DNA of 64,000 nt from Gemmatimonadaceae bacterium (lineage in GTDB: Bacteria > Gemmatimonadota > Gemmatimonadetes > Gemmatimonadales > Gemmatimonadaceae), in contig DASYSS010000017.1 in NCBI GenBank assembly GCA_036003045.1, forward strand, positions 186,001-250,000. The letters run 5' to 3'. Positions 45,112-53,651 of the stretch are shown in pieces. The stretch's first letter is position 1. Each line of letters starts with the position of its first letter. Position numbers and translations under genes: made by a program. The notes under the pieces are model-generated. The model was not told the DNA's origin, searched no databases, and saw only the letters and a list, made by a program, of their open reading frames with translations.

Positions 45112-46154
45112 CGAGTCGGCGATTGATGCGTCGAGTCGCCGGACACGGTGAGCCTTCCCGCGAGCATCCGGTTCTGCAGCGAATCGATTCTCGCCAGAGT
45201 GGCCGCGGGAATGCGCGACCGCAGCGCCGGGTTGACCACGAGCGTCACGACATGGCTCGCCTCGCCCAACTCGACCACCCGCGGCTTGAAGGTGCCGGCC
45301 TTGACCTCCTTCGCGATGGTGAGAAAGGCCAGCGGCAGATCGATCACGACACTTCCGAGTGTGATCTCCGGTGCGACGCTGTTTTGGTCCGAATTCGATC
45401 CGATCACGAAGACCGATCGGCGCTCGCGGGCTGCCTGGAAAACGCCGAGCCCGGCCGCGTCGGCATTCTGGAAGATCACGTCGACGCCGCGCGAGTACTG
45501 CGCGATCGCCTGCTCCTTGCCGGCGCTTACGTCGTCCCAGTTGCCGATGTAGGACGAGATGACGCGAATCTTCGGATTGGCATCCTTCGCCCCGCGCTCG
45601 AACGCGCGAAAGCTCGTGACGACTGGGGGAAGCGCCGTCCCGCCGATCACCCCGACCGTGTTCGTGCGCGTCATCGTTCCGGCGAGCACGCCTGCCAGAT
45701 ACGAGGCGTCGTCGAAGCCGAAGGTCAGCCCGGCCAGATTTGGTCCGGCCGTGCTCCCAGACGTCGTTACAAAAATAGTATGAGGAAACTCTGGCGCGAC
45801 GCGGCGGGCGGCGTCCTGAAACTCGAAGCCATGCCCGAACACGAGGTTGTATCCCTGGCTCCCGTACTGCCGGAAGTTTTCGTCGAACTCGGCCGGAGTC
45901 TTCGTCTCGATGTTGCTGATGCCGGCGCCCAGCGAGTCGCGGATCTCCAAGAGCCCGCGGTATGCGCCCGAATTCCATGATTGGTCAGAGACCGGCCCCG
46001 GCGTGAGCAGCGCAACCTTGAACGCTTGGCCGACGGTAGCGGCCCCCTGCTTTTCGCCCGCGCAGGCGGCGATCAAGATCGCAACGGCTAGCGTGGCGGC
46101 CACCGTGGACAACGAGGCTTTCCTGGAGCGCCAAGACAAGCCAATGCTTTTCAT
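45108..46154 (-). CDS. BMP-family substrate-binding lipoprotein
   Basis: 348 aa. The signal peptide ends in lipobox LIAAC (Cys31). The BMP fold is shown by FKVALLTPGPVSDQSWN, then YNLVFGHGFEFQDAARRVA, PHTIFVTTSG, DDASYLAGVLAGTMT, VDVIFQNADAAGLGVFQAA and FVIGSNSDQNSVAP. BmpA/PnrA proteins bind purine nucleosides, so the operon probably imports nucleosides. It is the first gene of six. Confidence 0.92.
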   Translation of the reverse strand: MKSIGLSWRSRKASLSTVAATLAVAILIAACAGEKQGAATVGQAFKVALLTPGPVSDQSWNSGAYRGLLEIRDSLGAGISNIETKTPAEFDENFRQYGSQGYNLVFGHGFEFQDAARRVAPEFPHTIFVTTSGSTAGPNLAGLTFGFDDASYLAGVLAGTMTRTNTVGVIGGTALPPVVTSFRAFERGAKDANPKIRVISSYIGNWDDVSAGKEQAIAQYSRGVDVIFQNADAAGLGVFQAARERRSVFVIGSNSDQNSVAPEITLGSVVIDLPLAFLTIAKEVKAGTFKPRVVELGEASHVVTLVVNPALRSRIPAATLARIDSLQNRMLAGRLTVSGDSTHQSPTR

Positions 46155-46172
46155 TTCAACGAGTTACTCGTC

Positions 46173-46191
46173 TGTGGACGACTGTGGATTG
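46173..46191 (-). promoter_or_regulatory. Pair of DnaA-box-like 9-mers upstream of the transporter operon
   Basis: TGTGGACGA (46173-46181) and TGTGGATTG (46183-46191) each differ from TGTGGATAA by two bases and are exactly 10 bases apart. They lie in the 121-base gap between bmp and parB, next to GATCGATC, GTTAAC and the pair ACGC/GCGT. Confidence 0.3.
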
Positions 46192-46275
46192 TTTAGAGAA
46201 TGGCATATGCTGATCGATCGACGCTAATGGCGTTAACAAGCGCGATGATGCTCCTATGATGTCGCGATTTTCCTC

Positions 46276-47169
46276 TCACCAATGGTGCTCATCGCGCAAG
46301 ATGAGACCAAGCAGACGATCTAGGTCGTCGTTCGAGTAAAACATCACTTCGATCGTGCCCTTGGCGGCGCCGGAAAGTTTGACTTTGACGTCCGTCTGGA
46401 GATATCGCCGCAAATCGTCTTCAATTCCCCGGGCGGCCGCGTGGACTGGCATGGACTCAGGAGCACTCTCGCGCTTCGACTTCGGCGCTGGCTTCTCGCC
46501 GGTAGCCGTGCGCTCGCGGACGAGCTGCTCGAGCTCTCGAACGCTCAGGCCCTTCTCGGCCGCGAACTCGCCGACCTCGCTCATGAGTGCCGAGTCGGCC
46601 AGGCCGAGCAGGGCGCGCGCGTGACCGGTGGATAGTCCACCGTCCTCAACCATTTTCTGGACGGCGTCTGGCAAGGCCAATATTCGCAACAGATTCGTAA
46701 TCGTCGTTCGATCCTTTCCGACCGCCTCTGCCACCTGCTGGTGGGTTAGGTGAAACTCCTCGATCAGCCGCCGATAGCCGCGGGCTTCTTCGAGGGGATT
46801 CAGGTTGGCGCGCTGGAGATTTTCGACGAGCGCGAGCACGAGCATGGTCCGGTCGTCGAAGTCGCGGACCAAGGCTGAGATTTCGGTCCAACCGAGGTTG
46901 GACGCGGCCCTCACCCTTCGCTCTCCGGCGATCAACTCGAACGCATCGCCGAGTCGGCGAACGCTGATCGGTTGGAGCAGCCCGCTCGACTTGAGGGAGG
47001 CCTCCAACTCGCGCATCTCATCCGGATCAAAATCCCGTCTGGGCTGAAACGGATTTGGTCGAACGCGAGACAATGGGATGCGCTGCAACTCGCTCGCAGT
47101 CGCAGTCGTGGTGGCGCTGGCGGAAATCAGTGCTTCGAGTCCTCGGCCGAGCCGACGGTCTGAGCTCAT
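46276..47169 (-). CDS. parB: Chromosome partitioning protein ParB
   Basis: 297 aa. The N-terminus has RLGRGLEALI (ParA-contact motif). The CTPase/ParB core has NPFQPRRDFD, PISVRR and ELIAGERRVRAA, then ALVENLQRANLNPLEEARGY. A helix-turn-helix (THQQVAEAVGKDRTTITNLLR) and a C-terminal dimerisation region (LSGAAKGTIEVMFYSNDDLDRLL) follow. It spreads from parS and works with ParA. The start overlaps the parA stop (ATGA). Confidence 0.97.
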   Translation of the reverse strand: MSSDRRLGRGLEALISASATTTATASELQRIPLSRVRPNPFQPRRDFDPDEMRELEASLKSSGLLQPISVRRLGDAFELIAGERRVRAASNLGWTEISALVRDFDDRTMLVLALVENLQRANLNPLEEARGYRRLIEEFHLTHQQVAEAVGKDRTTITNLLRILALPDAVQKMVEDGGLSTGHARALLGLADSALMSEVGEFAAEKGLSVRELEQLVRERTATGEKPAPKSKRESAPESMPVHAAARGIEDDLRRYLQTDVKVKLSGAAKGTIEVMFYSNDDLDRLLGLILRDEHHW

Positions 47170-47933
47170 CGTGTTCTCCGCATAAGTTCTTTGGCGACGG
47201 TCATGTACGCTTGTGCGCCGATCGAGGCGACATCATAGAGCATGATTGGCTTGCCGAAGCTGGGAGCCTCCGCGAGCCGGACATTCCGGGGAATAACCGT
47301 CTCGAACACCTCGGACCCGAAGTACTCCCGCGCATCCAGGGCAACCTGTCGAGAGAGGTTCAGGCGGGCGTCATACATTGTGAGGAGCACGCCGATTATA
47401 GCCAGGCTCGGGTTCACGCTGCGCTGCACGAGGTGGACTGTATTCAGCAGTTGAGAGAGACCCTCGAGGGCGTAGTACTCGCACTGGAGGGGGATGAGAA
47501 GGGAGTCGGCCGCTGCCAGCATGTTCAGCGTGATGAGTCCGAGCGACGGCGGACAATCGATCAGGATGTATTCGTATCGGTGACGAACACTGGCGACGGC
47601 GTCTCGCATCATGCGGTCGCGGTTCGGTCGATCGACCAGTTCGACCTCTGCCCCGGCGAGGTCTGGGGTCGCTGGCGCCACGTCGAGGTGTTCGAAATGG
47701 ACGTGCTCGATGATCGCGTCATCGAGCGGGGTCGCGCCAATCACGACGTCGTAGACGGTGCTTCGCACCTGCGGCCGCTCGACGCCGGAGCCGCTTGTCG
47801 CGTTTCCCTGCGGATCGCCGTCGATAAGAAGCGTTTTGGCTTCTGCTGCTGCCAGGCTCGCGGCGAGGTTTACGGCAGTTGTCGTCTTACCAACGCCACC
47901 TTTCTGGTTGGCTATTGCGATAACACGCGCCAC
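47166..47933 (-). CDS. parA: Chromosome partitioning ATPase ParA
   Basis: 255 aa deviant Walker A ATPase (IANQKGGVGKTTTAVNLA), with EYILIDCPPSLGLIT and the C-terminal DVASIGAQAYMTVAKEL. It moves origins by binding DNA and ParB. The length without an N-terminal helix-turn-helix is the chromosomal (Soj) type. parS lies about 105 bases upstream. Confidence 0.97.
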   Translation of the reverse strand: MARVIAIANQKGGVGKTTTAVNLAASLAAAEAKTLLIDGDPQGNATSGSGVERPQVRSTVYDVVIGATPLDDAIIEHVHFEHLDVAPATPDLAGAEVELVDRPNRDRMMRDAVASVRHRYEYILIDCPPSLGLITLNMLAAADSLLIPLQCEYYALEGLSQLLNTVHLVQRSVNPSLAIIGVLLTMYDARLNLSRQVALDAREYFGSEVFETVIPRNVRLAEAPSFGKPIMLYDVASIGAQAYMTVAKELMRRTR

Positions 47934-48037
47934 GTGAGTCCGGGATTGCGCGCCGCAGGCACGGGGAGTGGCCGGCAGACGACGAGGCCGAGTCGATGTT
48001 CCGCGGCCAATCTATTCGGGCCGGCCAAGAGGAACAA

Positions 48038-48053
48038 TGTTCCACGTGAAACA
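48038..48053. other. parS centromere site
   Basis: TGTTCCACGTGAAACA matches the consensus TGTTNCACGTGAAACA at every position. It lies between parA and the SIMPL-domain gene. Confidence 0.9.
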
Positions 48054-48078
48054 AACTGATAGTCGCCAACCAGAGAAC

Positions 48079-48094
48079 TGTTTCACGTGGCACT
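48079..48094. other. Degenerate second parS
   Basis: TGTTTCACGTGGCACT keeps the CACGTG core and the whole left half but differs at three right-half positions. It is 41 bases from the consensus site. Confidence 0.55.
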
Positions 48095-48143
48095 TAATGG
48101 TAGCGGGTCACGGACCAACTACCCCCTAACGGGACCGCCTTCT

Positions 48144-48854
48144 CTATTTTCCCGGAACGAAAGCCCACTTCGCGCTAACGGTCGCGCTGATCGCCTGCTC
48201 TCCCGGCGTGATCGGCGTCGCCGCGGCGCGAGCCATCATTGGCTGTATCATCGGCATCGGCCTGATCGGCATCGATGTGCTGAGCTCGAGGAGCTGGCCA
48301 ATCGACCCGCCCGCTGCGCGAGCCATCGCCTCGGCCTGCGACTTCGCGTCGGCGACCGCTGACGCCAGCGCAACCGAGCGAACCGAATCGGACTTCGACG
48401 ACAAGAACTGCAAGCTCGAGATCTCGTTCGCTCCCTTCGCCAGCGCAGCGTCAATCGCTCGGCCGACATCATCGATCCGACGCAGCTTCAGAAGCAGGGA
48501 GTTGGTGACGCTGTAGGCGACCGTCCGTGGTGCCTGAGACGGCGTGGTGGGATACGACATCTCCGGGCTGACGCCGTAGTTTGCTGTCTCCAGTTGGTCG
48601 CCGGCGATTCCGATCTGTCGAAGCGTGTCCATTACGGCCTTCACACGCCGGGCATTCTCGGTGGACGCGGCGCTCGCAGTCGCGCCTCGCGTCTGAACCG
48701 CGATGTAGATCGTCGCTCGGTCTGGAACCGCAGATGCCTCACCAACTCCCGTGGTGGCTATCATCGGCGGGCCTGAGAACCCTGGGGCCTGGGCGAGAAG
48801 AGCCGTACTGCCTATCGAGACCGCTCCGACGACGATCGCAAGACGAGCACGCAT
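48144..48854 (-). CDS. Secreted SIMPL-domain (DUF541) protein
   Basis: 236 aa. A signal peptide (1-22, cleavage near LLAQA) is followed by a SIMPL domain: TTGVGEASAVPDRATIYIAVQTRG, NARRVKAVMDTLRQIGI, YSVTNSLLLKLRRIDDVGRAID and ALASAVADAKSQAEAMA. Such proteins are periplasmic with unclear function, some linked to oxidative stress. The gene lies between mnmG and parA on the same strand with its own gaps. Confidence 0.88.
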   Translation of the reverse strand: MRARLAIVVGAVSIGSTALLAQAPGFSGPPMIATTGVGEASAVPDRATIYIAVQTRGATASAASTENARRVKAVMDTLRQIGIAGDQLETANYGVSPEMSYPTTPSQAPRTVAYSVTNSLLLKLRRIDDVGRAIDAALAKGANEISSLQFLSSKSDSVRSVALASAVADAKSQAEAMARAAGGSIGQLLELSTSMPIRPMPMIQPMMARAAATPITPGEQAISATVSAKWAFVPGK

Positions 48855-48964
48855 GGTCCGTCTCCGGTGAACGCCTGATCACTCACTCAGCCCTGCATCG
48901 GGCCCGTGTCATCGAATGTACGACGGCTGCGAGTGCGCAGCGCTCTTCGAATTGTCCACTCGGA

Positions 48965-50914
48965 CTAGTTCGCGGTGGTCGAAGCTCTGCGGAGTTTTTC
49001 CATCTCGAGAACGAGATTCTGCAGGTCCGTCGGACTCACGCCGGGAATCCGAGACGCCTGAGCCAGCGTTGCCGGACGAATCGCCGCAAGCTTTTGTCGC
49101 GATTCGAGCGAGAGCGATCGCATGTCGTTGTACGGAGCGTCCGGCGCCAAGGCGAATTGCCCCATTCGCCGCAACTTCGCGGCCTGATCCCGCTCGCGCG
49201 CGAAATACCCGGCGTACTTGAGCTCAAGGTCCGCCGTGACGACCGCCTCCGGGAGTAGATCGTCACCCACCCCCGCGGCAACGAACAGATCGCCCAGCGC
49301 GACGGCCTGACGCTTCGCCAGCTCTGCGATCTTCACCGAGTGGGCGATCGGGGCGCTGTCGGCGCGAACCAGGACCGGCGCCGCCTCTGCCGCGCCGATG
49401 CTCGTCCGTTCCGCCAGCGCCGCGGCGGCGCTCTCGTCCGAGACTCGTCTCGAGACGACAGCGCGCTCATCCGGCGTGTACAAGGCGAGCTCGAGCCCGA
49501 CCGGCGCGAGACGCCGCAGGGCGTTGTCCTGACGTACCGTCAGCCGGAACTCCGAACGCGACGTGAACAGCCGATAGGGCTCGTCCACTCCGCGCGTTAT
49601 GAGATCGTCAATAAGAACTCCTATATAAGAACTCTCTCGACCGAGGACGACGCCGGCCAGCCCGCGCGTTGCCCGCGCGGCGTTGAGTCCGGCGATCGTG
49701 CCCTGGCCCGCCGCCTCCTCGTACCCGGTGGTGCCGTTGATCTGCCCGGCGAAGAACAACCCGCGGACCGCCTTCACCTGCAGCGTCGCGTCGAGCTGTG
49801 TCGGCGGGTAGTAATCGTATTCGATGGCGTACCCCGCTCGAGTCATGCGCACGCCCTCGAGACCGGGCACCGTGCGCAGGATCTCCACTTGCACCGGTGC
49901 TGGAAGCGACGTCGACAGACCGTTGACGTACAGTTCCGTCGTGTCGTGTCCCTCGGGTTCGAGGAACAGCTGGTGGCGCTCCGCTGCCGGGAATTTCACG
50001 ATCTTGTCTTCGACCGACGGGCAATAGCGCGGACCGCGCGATCCGATGGCGCCGCCGTACATGGCCGAACGGCCGATGTTTTCTTGGACGATCCGCTTGC
50101 CGGGCTCCCCGAGGAACGTGATCCAGCAAGGGAGTTGCTCCGGATGGCGGGTCCCGCCGCTTCGCCGGCGCGGCTCTCCCCAGAAGTGAGACCAGGAATA
50201 GTCGAACTGCTCGATCTCGCTTTCCTGGCGTTCGAGGCGCGCGAAGTCCACCGACCGGCCGTCGATTCGCGGCGGCGTGCCCGTCTTGAAGCGCGCGACG
50301 GTGAGTCCCACCTCGTCCAACTGCTCCGCCAGATGGGTCGCCGCTGATTCGCCGGCGCGTCCACCGCCGATCTTCGTGGTTGTGCCGATGTGAATTCGAC
50401 CGCGCAAGAACGTGCCGGTGGTAATGACGACCGCCCCCGCCCCGAAACGCCGCCCTTCGAGCGTCTCGACGCCGAGGACCGCGCGCTCGGAATCGTCCGA
50501 GTCGAAGATCAACCTGGCGACCGTGCCCTGGACGGTGTGGATCGCCGAGTGCTTCTCGAGGAGCGTTCGAACCGCCCGCCGATACAATCCGCGATCGCAC
50601 TGGGCCCGCGGTGCCCAGACCGCGGGCCCTTTGCTGCGATTGAGCATGCGGAACTGCAAGGTGGCAAGATCGGTCGCGCGACCCATGATGCCGCCCAGTG
50701 CGTCGACTTCCCGCACGACGGTCCCCTTGGCGATTCCGCCGATGGCCGGATTGCAAGACATCTGGCCGATCGTCTCGAGCGCGCTCGTCACGATTGCGAC
50801 GGTCGCGCCGGCTCGGGCCGCGGCGACCGCGGCCTCCGTCCCCGCATGCCCTGCGCCGACGACGATGACGTCGAACTCGGCCTCGAGATTCGAGGCCGCG
50901 CGATTCAGCTCCAT
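48965..50914 (-). CDS. mnmG: tRNA uridine-5-carboxymethylaminomethyl modification enzyme MnmG
   Basis: 649 aa FAD protein. The dinucleotide fold is VIVVGAGHAGTEAAVAAA, followed by QMSCNPAIGGIAKG, FKTGTPPRIDGRSVDF, FAGQINGTTGYEEAAGQG and the C-terminal helical domain (IPGVSPTDLQNLVLEMEK) that binds MnmE/tRNA. It forms the MnmE-MnmG complex with the product of the gene at 19861. The parAB neighbourhood is typical for this gene (gidA). Confidence 0.98.
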   Translation of the reverse strand: MELNRAASNLEAEFDVIVVGAGHAGTEAAVAAARAGATVAIVTSALETIGQMSCNPAIGGIAKGTVVREVDALGGIMGRATDLATLQFRMLNRSKGPAVWAPRAQCDRGLYRRAVRTLLEKHSAIHTVQGTVARLIFDSDDSERAVLGVETLEGRRFGAGAVVITTGTFLRGRIHIGTTTKIGGGRAGESAATHLAEQLDEVGLTVARFKTGTPPRIDGRSVDFARLERQESEIEQFDYSWSHFWGEPRRRSGGTRHPEQLPCWITFLGEPGKRIVQENIGRSAMYGGAIGSRGPRYCPSVEDKIVKFPAAERHQLFLEPEGHDTTELYVNGLSTSLPAPVQVEILRTVPGLEGVRMTRAGYAIEYDYYPPTQLDATLQVKAVRGLFFAGQINGTTGYEEAAGQGTIAGLNAARATRGLAGVVLGRESSYIGVLIDDLITRGVDEPYRLFTSRSEFRLTVRQDNALRRLAPVGLELALYTPDERAVVSRRVSDESAAAALAERTSIGAAEAAPVLVRADSAPIAHSVKIAELAKRQAVALGDLFVAAGVGDDLLPEAVVTADLELKYAGYFARERDQAAKLRRMGQFALAPDAPYNDMRSLSLESRQKLAAIRPATLAQASRIPGVSPTDLQNLVLEMEKLRRASTTAN

Positions 50915-51031
50915 CCAAAAAACTTACGGGCGACGCGGCGCCGCAGGGAGACACCGAAGACGGCAGGCGCTATTGGGCTACATCTATATTCTCGATTCTC
51001 GCATCCTCGCGCACTCGGCGGAGACCGACAT

Positions 51032-51322
51032 ATGCCACTTCCGATTCAACACGGCGCCCCCTCCATTCTCGTGCTGAAGCGCGCCTACGAGGAAAGCGGA
51101 ATTGCGCGCGCGACGATCGATGAGCGGCTCGGTCTGACGCCAGAAGAGTTTCGCGTCGAAGGCGGTCTCGTCGTGATCGGCCCGATTTACGGCGGGGGCG
51201 GCGATGCGGTGGCAGACGTCATCGCCGCTCTGGAGCGAGCGGGGCTTCGCTATTTTGACGACTTCTTCGAGCTGAGCGGGAACTGGCCGGAGTGGCTTCG
51301 GGTGTTGGCCGCCGGCGCCTGA
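51032..51322 (+). CDS. Small conserved-type hypothetical protein
   Basis: 96 aa, no recognised family. The sequence is regular and shows the strong third-base G/C bias of its neighbours: LVLKRAYEESGIARATIDER, VVIGPIYGGGGDAVADVIA, LERAGLRYFDDFFELSGNWP. It looks like a compact alpha/beta protein with a Gly-rich loop. It diverges from mnmG, with 117 bases between the starts. Not membrane-bound. Function unknown. Confidence 0.65.
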   Translation: MPLPIQHGAPSILVLKRAYEESGIARATIDERLGLTPEEFRVEGGLVVIGPIYGGGGDAVADVIAALERAGLRYFDDFFELSGNWPEWLRVLAAGA

Positions 51323-51325
51323 TCG

Positions 51326-51601
51326 TCAGCGATGGTGTCGCGTCAGCTCGGCCGTGGCGGTTGGCGCGCTCAGCGGCCCTCGACGCAGGAGACCATGCCA
51401 GCCGCACTCGTAGCACCAACTTGTCCTGAACCGGGGAAACAAGAGGTTCCACCCGCGCGACTGAATCCGAAGGGTGACCGCATCGCAGTTCGGGCAGTGG
51501 TCACCTTGCGGAAGTAGATAGAAGAAAAAGACCGTAGCGAGGATCGCGCGCAGGATGAAGAATCCGCCGATGATGAGAATGCATAGCACCGCGTTCCACA
51601 T
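51326..51601 (-). CDS. Small membrane protein with zinc-ribbon motif
   Basis: 91 aa. One N-terminal hydrophobic helix (about 4-29) is followed by CPNC and CYEC pairs (C-x2-C...C-x2-C) that could bind zinc in the cytoplasm. No family recognised. It converges on the preceding small gene with 3 bases between stops, and shares its strand with the next membrane protein gene (18-base gap). Confidence 0.65.
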   Translation of the reverse strand: MWNAVLCILIIGGFFILRAILATVFFFYLLPQGDHCPNCDAVTLRIQSRGWNLLFPRFRTSWCYECGWHGLLRRGPLSAPTATAELTRHHR

Positions 51602-51619
51602 CGTATCCTCCGCCGCAGC

Positions 51620-52147
51620 CTACAGGCGCTTCTCGACGTCCGCCCACGCTTCCACGTACGCGACGTCAGCCTCGACGCGCTCGATCACTACATCCGTGTC
51701 GGCGGCGATCGTCCCGCCGACCGAGCCTCGAGCCCGAAGCAACCTACGGTCGCCACCGAACTCGAACGCCACCTCTCCGTCAACATCCGGACCGATCGAT
51801 TTCGTCACACGAGCCAGGTGACCCTGGAGTACATAGCGCTCGTCGTCGACATCGTGTTCCGGAACCACTTGCCACCAGCTCTTAACCAGTCGTGCAGCAA
51901 TGATTGAACCCACGGCGCCGAGCAGGGCCGCAATCGGGGCAACAATCGATTGGGCGACGCCTCCGCGCGTCATGAGATACCCGCCCGCGCCGAAAAGCAT
52001 GGCAAATACCACAATGACGGGCGGGGAAAGCCGGAACGAACGATCGCCGGTCGGATGTTCCTCGCGCGGCCGCTCCACGCCGTGGGTCATGATACGCACG
52101 GCCAATAGCAAGCCGACGATGAAGCTCGCGAGGTAGAGAACGGTCAT
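51620..52147 (-). CDS. NfeD-like / OB-fold membrane protein
   Basis: 175 aa from MTVLYLAS. Three hydrophobic segments (about 3-20, 45-62, 70-90) are followed by a soluble beta-rich C-terminus (LQGHLARVTKSIGPDVDGEVAFEF, DTDVVIERVEADVAYVEAW) resembling an NfeD OB domain. NfeD proteins are tied to membrane microdomains, but no flotillin or protease partner is adjacent. Upstream in-frame codons lack bias and homology. Confidence 0.65.
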   Translation of the reverse strand: MTVLYLASFIVGLLLAVRIMTHGVERPREEHPTGDRSFRLSPPVIVVFAMLFGAGGYLMTRGGVAQSIVAPIAALLGAVGSIIAARLVKSWWQVVPEHDVDDERYVLQGHLARVTKSIGPDVDGEVAFEFGGDRRLLRARGSVGGTIAADTDVVIERVEADVAYVEAWADVEKRL

Positions 52148-52226
52148 GCGTCCGCGGTCCGATGGTCGGGCCGACGTGGGCCCATGTGCAGCTGATTCGC
52201 TGAATGTGAGGCAATGAACCCGCTTT

Positions 52227-53237
52227 TCAAGCGGCCTCCAGCAACGATTGAGCAAGAAACTCGCACGCGCGCCACTCGGCGTAATACGAGGCGGACCAGG
52301 GCCATCGGCCGCCGACGAACCCGACATGGCCCCCCTGATCCGTGAACTCGAGGCTGAGAGCCGGGTTCACGCGCGCCGCGGCGCGAACGTCGTCGAGCAC
52401 GGCGGAAGGAAGAAACGGATCATCCATTGCGCTCAACAGGAAAGTCGGCCGCCGAATCTTTTCCAGCCACGGTAACGAGCTCGACCGCGCGTAGTAGTCA
52501 TGCGCGTCGGCGAATCCGTGCACCGGCGCCGTGACGGCGTCGTCGAACTCGAAAATCGAACGAGCGCGCTCAAGGCGACCGGCGTCGAAGAGGCCGGGAT
52601 AGACCGCGAGCTTCGTCCGCGCCTTTTCGCGAAGCGTCCGCAGAAAGTGCCGATCGTAGATTCGCGAAAAGCCCGTCGAGATCTTGCGCGCGCCCTTCTC
52701 CAAGTCGAACGGAACCGAGATCGCCGCCGCGGCGCGCACGCGCGGAGAGAGGCCGTCACCGCGTTCGCCAAGGAACTTGAGCAGCACGTTGCCCCCAAGT
52801 GAAACCCCGGCGAGGCCGACCGAAGAGCGCGGATACTCGTTGAGCACTCGATTGAGTGCGAACGCCAGGTCGCCGGTGTCGCCGGAGTGGTAAAACCGCG
52901 GCAGTCGGTTCGGCTCGTCGCCGCAACCCCGGAAAATCAGGAGATCGGCGCTCCAGCCACGACGCTTTGCTTCGGCGAAGAATCCTGTCACGTAATGCGA
53001 CCGGATCGTCCCCTCGAGGCCGTGTAGGATGAAGAGGCGCGGCTCCGCCTCGTCCCCGTCGAGCCGGTGTACGTCGACGAAGTCGCCATCGGGCGTATCC
53101 CATCGTTCGACGCGCGCTCCGAAGAGATTTCTTTTGCGAAAGAACCTGCCCCACATCGTCTGTGCGTGCGCGCCGGGTACCCACCACGCCGGGCGGTAGG
53201 TATACTCGCTTCCACGGCGCCGCTCATGGGACGACAC
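52227..53237 (-). CDS. Alpha/beta hydrolase, YheT family
   Basis: 336 aa from GTG 53237, which has AAGGAG 8 bases upstream. The YheT pattern is seen: WWVPGAHAQTMWGRFFRK, LFILHGLEGTIRSHY, FRGCGDEPNRLPRFYHSG, nucleophile GVSLGGNVLLKFLGE, Asp in SAMDDPFLP and His in GGHVGFVGG. Catalytic triad intact; the physiological substrate is unknown. It diverges from the ArsC/Spx-like gene. Confidence 0.9.
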   Translation of the reverse strand: MSSHERRRGSEYTYRPAWWVPGAHAQTMWGRFFRKRNLFGARVERWDTPDGDFVDVHRLDGDEAEPRLFILHGLEGTIRSHYVTGFFAEAKRRGWSADLLIFRGCGDEPNRLPRFYHSGDTGDLAFALNRVLNEYPRSSVGLAGVSLGGNVLLKFLGERGDGLSPRVRAAAAISVPFDLEKGARKISTGFSRIYDRHFLRTLREKARTKLAVYPGLFDAGRLERARSIFEFDDAVTAPVHGFADAHDYYARSSSLPWLEKIRRPTFLLSAMDDPFLPSAVLDDVRAAARVNPALSLEFTDQGGHVGFVGGRWPWSASYYAEWRACEFLAQSLLEAA

Positions 53238-53303
53238 GAACGAAACTCCTTGCGGGAACGGGGGGAGAAGCGGATCGCGGTTAATAACAGCCGAGCCCGA
53301 GCG

Positions 53304-53651
53304 ATGGAAGTTCAAATCTTCGGCGTGAAGAAAAGTGCAGACACGAGGAAAGCGTTGCGTTTTTTCGCCGAGCGGCGAATCAAGACCCATTTCGTGGACC
53401 TGAACGAGCGCGCCGCGTCGCCGGGCGAACTGCGGCGCTTCCTCGAACGCTTCGGAATCGAGAAGCTGCTCGACCGAGACTCTCGCCGGTTCGAAGAACT
53501 TGGTCTTCGATCCGCCCGTTTCTCGAACGAACGGTGGGCCGAACGCCTGGCGGACGAACCGCTCCTGCTCGTCATGCCGCTCGTTCGCAGCGGCAACCTG
53601 CTCACGGTTGGGCTGGCGGAGCAGGACTGGAAGGCCTGGACGGCGAAGTGA
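53304..53651 (+). CDS. ArsC/Spx-family protein without the catalytic cysteine
   Basis: 115 aa. It follows the YffB/Spx/ArsC thioredoxin-like fold: MEVQIFGVKKSADTRKALRF aligns with LYGIKNCDTIKKARRW, then LRRFLERFGIEKLLDRDSRRF and a C-terminal MPLVRSGNLLTVGL like P(L/V)(I/V)xxGxxxxVGF. The active-site Cys is Ser12 and the protein has no cysteine at all. It cannot be an arsenate reductase by the known mechanism; a protein-binding role is more likely. Its stop overlaps the ABC-F start (GTGA). Confidence 0.78.
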   Translation: MEVQIFGVKKSADTRKALRFFAERRIKTHFVDLNERAASPGELRRFLERFGIEKLLDRDSRRFEELGLRSARFSNERWAERLADEPLLLVMPLVRSGNLLTVGLAEQDWKAWTAK

